Source: Ciona savignyi (lineage: Eukaryota > Chordata > Ascidiacea > Phlebobranchia > Cionidae). From it: a stretch of 64,000 bases of DNA. Made by a program: the position numbers and the translations under genes. The stretch spans positions 213,657 to 277,656 of the forward strand of contig CH003025.1 in the NCBI GenBank assembly GCA_000149265.1. Reading direction: 5' to 3'. The notes under the pieces are model-generated. The model made no database searches. It saw nothing but the letters and a program-made list of their open reading frames with translations, and was not told the origin of the DNA. Numbering within the stretch: the first letter of the stretch is position 1; each line of letters starts with the position of its first letter. Below, piece by piece: positions 60,901 to 64,000 of this stretch.

Positions 60901-63900
60901 AAAAAATCATCATGTGGTATATTTTTACCCAAACAAAAAAATAATAAAGTTAAAAAAAAATTAAGAAATTATCTTTCAAACTATTTAAAAAAATATATTA
61001 AAACAATTTCATAAAAATTTGAGCTGGCAGTCTGTTGTTTGATGCCAGACGCGGGAACGTTTAGTCGAATTCATTAGCGCTAAACAGGGCTTGGGAGGTC
61101 GTGTTCCTGATTTTATTATCGCTCTCACGTCGACCGGGCTGAAAGCTCTGAGGCAGTTGGCAAGTCTTCTGCGAATGTGCGACGTGTCACGGGTCGAAGG
61201 CGGCAGAATATCGAATTGAAATTAAGTCCTGACGCTACCCTTCTAAAACGGTGCGATTAATTATTAATAAATCCACTTTATAATGTTGTAGGCGACCTAA
61301 GCTTTTAGCTGAAAACAGCAAGCCCTGATTTCATTACCTCACGGACGGAATATTTTACGGCGTTTAATTTCAAGTCTCGTGCAAGTGTTTTGACGTTGAT
61401 GGCTGCGCCATCTTGGATTTTCGGACGTCACTTTTCACTGCTTCGATTTAAGAAACATTTTTTGTATTTTCGGTTTAAAATATTTATATCTCTAAATATT
61501 ATCGAAAATGAAGGGCGGTGTTTGGCGTTGGATAGGTACGTCAAAATGCCATCATAATAGGTTTATGAGATGTCACAGTTAACTTTGTTACATCATATTC
61601 GTTCGACAGACGACACAGTTTCGGCGCGAAAAGTCAATTGAGACGGACAGTTGAGATTCAAACAACACAATTTAAGTCGCCGAAAATTGAAGCTAATAAG
61701 TCAAAATTATGAACAAATATTCACTATTATAATCCCCAAAACCCTTAATAGAATAAACGTTAAGCGTTAGGCGTCAGTAGACATAAAAAGACGCATTCTC
61801 GTAAAATTTTGTAATTTTAATGACATATTCCAAATTGCCTTCCAATTTTGACCTTATTCAAACAGAATTATTGATTGCAACGTCTAAAAATACTGTAACA
61901 ACCAAATATCTTCTTAGTGTACTTCCGTAATATAATATATAACGCTGTTAATATGCTTTAACCAGAAAATTACTTTTTAATTATGACTTTCCCTTAACAA
62001 CCGGATTTTCAGTCATGTAAAATCTTATATAATACCTGTATAATTTGCTTAGTGTATATGTATAAAAAAGAAAAAGACTATCTTAATTAAAGTAGTGCTT
62101 TATATAAAAAAATATATATAGTTTTATATAATATGGTAAACCTATTTTATTGTATTTCTTTGAAAAAGTGTCAGTATAACAGAAACACCATTGGAAAACC
62201 CGTGTCCCCAGTCTGGTCATCTGAGTTTGGGTTCAGTTGATATTTACTAAATAATCTATTCAATGCTCACGATTGTATACCAAACTCAATTATGTAATAT
62301 GTCGAAGATGGGACTTAATCAAATTCTATTAAAATATCGCCTGTTTACAGATAGGATAGGATAGGATAGAATATTCATGTTTATCCCCGTGAGTGGGAAA
62401 ACTCAATGTACGTTAACACACGGACAATAGTCAGATCACCTCGCGCCCACCGTCGGGTTGCTGACGCTATTTAGATATATAAAAGCTGCCAGAAATTGTG
62501 TGGTCATTTGGTAGGCATTTGGTGAATTTTTACTTTCGAAGCTTTCGAGTTTTAAGTCAGACATTTTCTTAAACTTAGCACCACTATAAGCATATATGAC
62601 GATGCTTCTTTATCTGGTTTTAAAACTCAGTAGGCTGTACGAATTGATCACACAAAGCAATTGAACGAAATCCTTTCGGTTTAAAACTACAAGATGCCAT
62701 ACACCGTGACTCTACAAGTCTTGTAGGAGCATGTAAGCAAAAAGTTTATAGCTTCGCCAAAGGCTTATTGAAATTAACCTTTTCTATTTTTTATTAAAAA
62801 AATTAACTGCAACACTAAAAGTGACCGTTTGGTCAAATGGTAATGGGACCGATTCAAATACGGCCTACCATTTGAAAACACACCTAATGATTAAAAATCA
62901 GCACGAAATTAACACCTGGCGCAGTAACAAAATGACCATTAATTAGTTACCGTTCAAATTCGTTCATTCTTGAAGAATCCCGGAAGCCCTTTGCGAACGG
63001 GTTGCTGTCAATTTTAAGTCGCGTGATCTGGAAAACAATAGGACAAGTTTTGGTCATCATTGATCGCATATGTCCTGCCGAATTCATTTTTGGGACGTTT
63101 TTGTCTAAACGCGTCGAATTCAGTTTTAGGACTTTTTGTCTAAAGTAAAAACAGAATAATCAGGTTATTCTGTTTGTTAAAACAGAGCAATGATTGGTAA
63201 ACCCCATTTTATATTATCACACTGAAAATGAACAACAAAATGTATTTCAATTTATTTTAAACTATTAAAACTGTACTATTAGAAGTACAAAACAAACAAA
63301 ATGATTTTAAAAACTACGTTTTTAGTTTATAAACAATTATTTATAACAGAAAGTTGAGGATATATGTGTTTTCGGTGGTGATAGTACTTTAATTACGGAC
63401 AATCGACTGGTACCGTGTGCCTGCAGCCGGATAGCCTTTCAGACGAAGGGTTGCAGGTGCGAAACTGGTTGCTAGCTAGACAGTTGTGTCCTTGGGCAAG
63501 ACACTTAACGGACATTGCCTGAACCCAGTGGCTTAATGGGTTCTACTAAATTAAAGGAACGAGTGAATAATATACAACACACTGCAATAGCTGTGGTACC
63601 CGGCGGTGGGCGCAGGGCATCTGACGATTGCCTGTGTGTTCACCCCCTTTGTTTTCCCAATAACGGGGCTAAACATGAATATCCTATTCCTATATTTCAT
63701 TGTGTTAAGTATTTTTAAAATTGCAATTTCAACCACCCAATTAAACCAAATTACTCACGAGTTGATTTTGGTAGGCTGTGACCGCAGTGAACTGAGTCTC
63801 GGGGAATATAAAGGTTTTGTATTGTTCCTTGGTTAGCCTGGACAGATCTGTGTCGTCGCCATCCTTCCGTATGACGTGGATCCGCGGTTGGTACTTGTGC

Positions 63901-63917
63901 ATCGAGTTCAGAATCAC
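57924..63917 (-). CDS. TBX20: TBX20 T-box transcription factor, 3' part
   Basis: Five minus-strand exons join in frame: 63759-63917, 62951-63027, 59722-59816, 58751-58871 and 57924-58125, giving 217 residues to the stop. The first encodes [19 protein letters not shown] and [19 protein letters not shown], the second [20 protein letters not shown] and MNEFER. These form the C-terminal half of a T-box, including its DNA-contacting PFAKGFR motif. The [13 protein letters not shown] continuation is typical of TBX20 (SSRLTDIERESVE in vertebrates). An acceptor precedes 63917, so the start and the first half of the T-box lie beyond the right edge. The region after the T-box is Ser/Arg-rich and poorly conserved. 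TBX20 is a nuclear regulator of heart and motor-neuron development in vertebrates. The last junction is the least certain: the final exon is also open in another frame that ends at about 58013. Confidence 0.9.
58475..58706 (-). mobile_element. SINE copy, diverged, last TBX20 intron
   Basis: Body words CTTGCCCAGAGACACAGCCG and AACGACGCACTAAAACACCA remain. The left tail has decayed. Confidence 0.7.
59255..59664 (-). repeat. Tandem tRNA-like units, 3 full plus 1 partial
   Basis: Read on the minus strand, units at 59567-59664, 59425-59515 and 59326-59424 each have an A-box-like GGCCGAATGGTTAACGC (variously mutated), an AT-rich insert of about 35 bp, and a B-box-like GGTTCGAAAC. A partial unit lies at 59255-59325. 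They are separated by CT-rich spacers. Related copies lie at 1-88 and 10317-10475. They look like a pol III-type family, not functional tRNAs. They lie in the TBX20 intron between exons 59722-59816 and 58751-58871. Confidence 0.6.
60375..60660. promoter_or_regulatory. Candidate cis-regulatory block 1, TBX20 intron
   Basis: A GC-richer island in an AT-rich 3.1-kb intron. It holds a GATA site (TGATAA, 60498-60503), homeobox-like TTAAT cores, a CAGATG E-box and TGCCAGACG (60604-60612), which includes a Smad-type CAGAC. There is no coding potential that splices to the TBX20 exons. The regulatory role is inference from base composition and position. Confidence 0.35.
61020..61250. promoter_or_regulatory. 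Candidate cis-regulatory block 2, TBX20 intron
   Basis: A second GC-richer island, which repeats TGCCAGACG (61043-61051) from block 1. It also has a CTGGCA/TGCCAG inverted pair at its left end. No splice-bounded coding exon. Confidence 0.35.
61370..61560. promoter_or_regulatory. Candidate cis-regulatory block 3, TBX20 intron
   Basis: It contains a YY1-like CGCCATCTTG (61406-61415) and a CRE-like GACGTCA (61424-61430), motifs often near start sites. A short ATG frame at 61508 runs into GTACGTC on the plus strand. It could be an internal or antisense promoter, or an enhancer. Confidence 0.3.
62352..62470 (-). mobile_element. SINE fragment (tail end only)
   Basis: GGATAGGATAGGATAGAATA, then TTATCCCCGTGAGTGGGAAA and CGCGCCCACCGTCGGGTTGC; it stops abruptly before the middle of the element. 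Confidence 0.85.
63422..63692 (+). mobile_element. SINE copy, head-first on plus strand
   Basis: The head contains AAGGGTTGCAGGTGCGAAAC, followed by GTTGTGTCCTTGGGCAAGAC, AACACACTGCAATAGCTGTG and an end with ATCCTATTCC. It lies in the TBX20 intron between the two T-box exons. Confidence 0.85.
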
Positions 63918-64000
63918 CTGAGTTTAAATGCAGTGTGATATTACCCGTTTTAATTTTTTCCATATATAACCATACGTGCAATGTCGAATGTTACATTATT

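Noticed and set aside
1-64000. LTR retroelements, other virus-derived elements, CRISPR arrays, operons of bacterial type, functional tRNA or rRNA genes
   Set aside because: None could be supported; the tRNA-like sequences are decayed repeats and the genes are spliced and eukaryotic.

Overview
The window looks like part of an AT-rich, gene-dense invertebrate chordate genome, and an ascidian such as Ciona is the best guess. The reasons are split genes with mostly short introns, proteins clearly orthologous to vertebrate ones (CYRI/FAM49, CCDC92, RBM33, TBX20) but divergent outside the core domains, and many copies of one tRNA-derived SINE with a GGATA-repeat tail. The species is inference; the gene identities rest on protein motifs read directly from the translated exons.

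Layout, left to right. (1) At 692-2019, minus strand, are the first three coding exons of an ASRGL1-like asparaginase/isoaspartyl peptidase that runs off the left edge. (2) At 2212-3960 is a roughly 335-bp satellite array of about five copies. (3) From 3961 to 11864 I see no convincing gene, only an inverted-repeat element, a SINE, a 108-bp tandem repeat and tRNA-like repeats. (4) At 11865-22760, plus strand, is a complete nine-exon CYRI (FAM49) gene, a Rac1 interactor. (5) At 24286-24951, minus strand, is an intronless mu-class glutathione S-transferase with one in-frame TGA before its last 40 codons. (6) At 28667-34122, plus strand, is a complete four-exon CCDC92. (7) At 36599-53285, plus strand, is a complete fifteen-exon RBM33 with a C-terminal RRM. 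(8) At 57924-63917, minus strand, are the last five exons of TBX20; the first half of its T-box lies beyond the right edge.

The most interesting region is the 6.9-kb intron 13 of RBM33. A segment of about 1.9-2.4 kb is tandemly duplicated there (46030-47897 and 47898-50319). On the strand opposite to RBM33, each copy carries a two-exon gene with the same splice phase, encoding a short protein with a clear signal peptide (94 and 83 residues). I do not recognise the family. The two coding sequences differ mostly at amino-acid-changing positions, while a 97-bp block of their shared intron is almost identical.

The genes do not form one pathway. CYRI and GST converge, GST and CCDC92 diverge from a 3.7-kb spacer, CCDC92 and RBM33 are in tandem, and RBM33 and TBX20 converge. 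Mobile DNA is mostly SINEs plus hAT-like and Tigger-like DNA transposon remnants. I saw no retroviral or LTR element, no CRISPR and no rRNA. One run of Ns (41426-41590) lies in an RBM33 intron.
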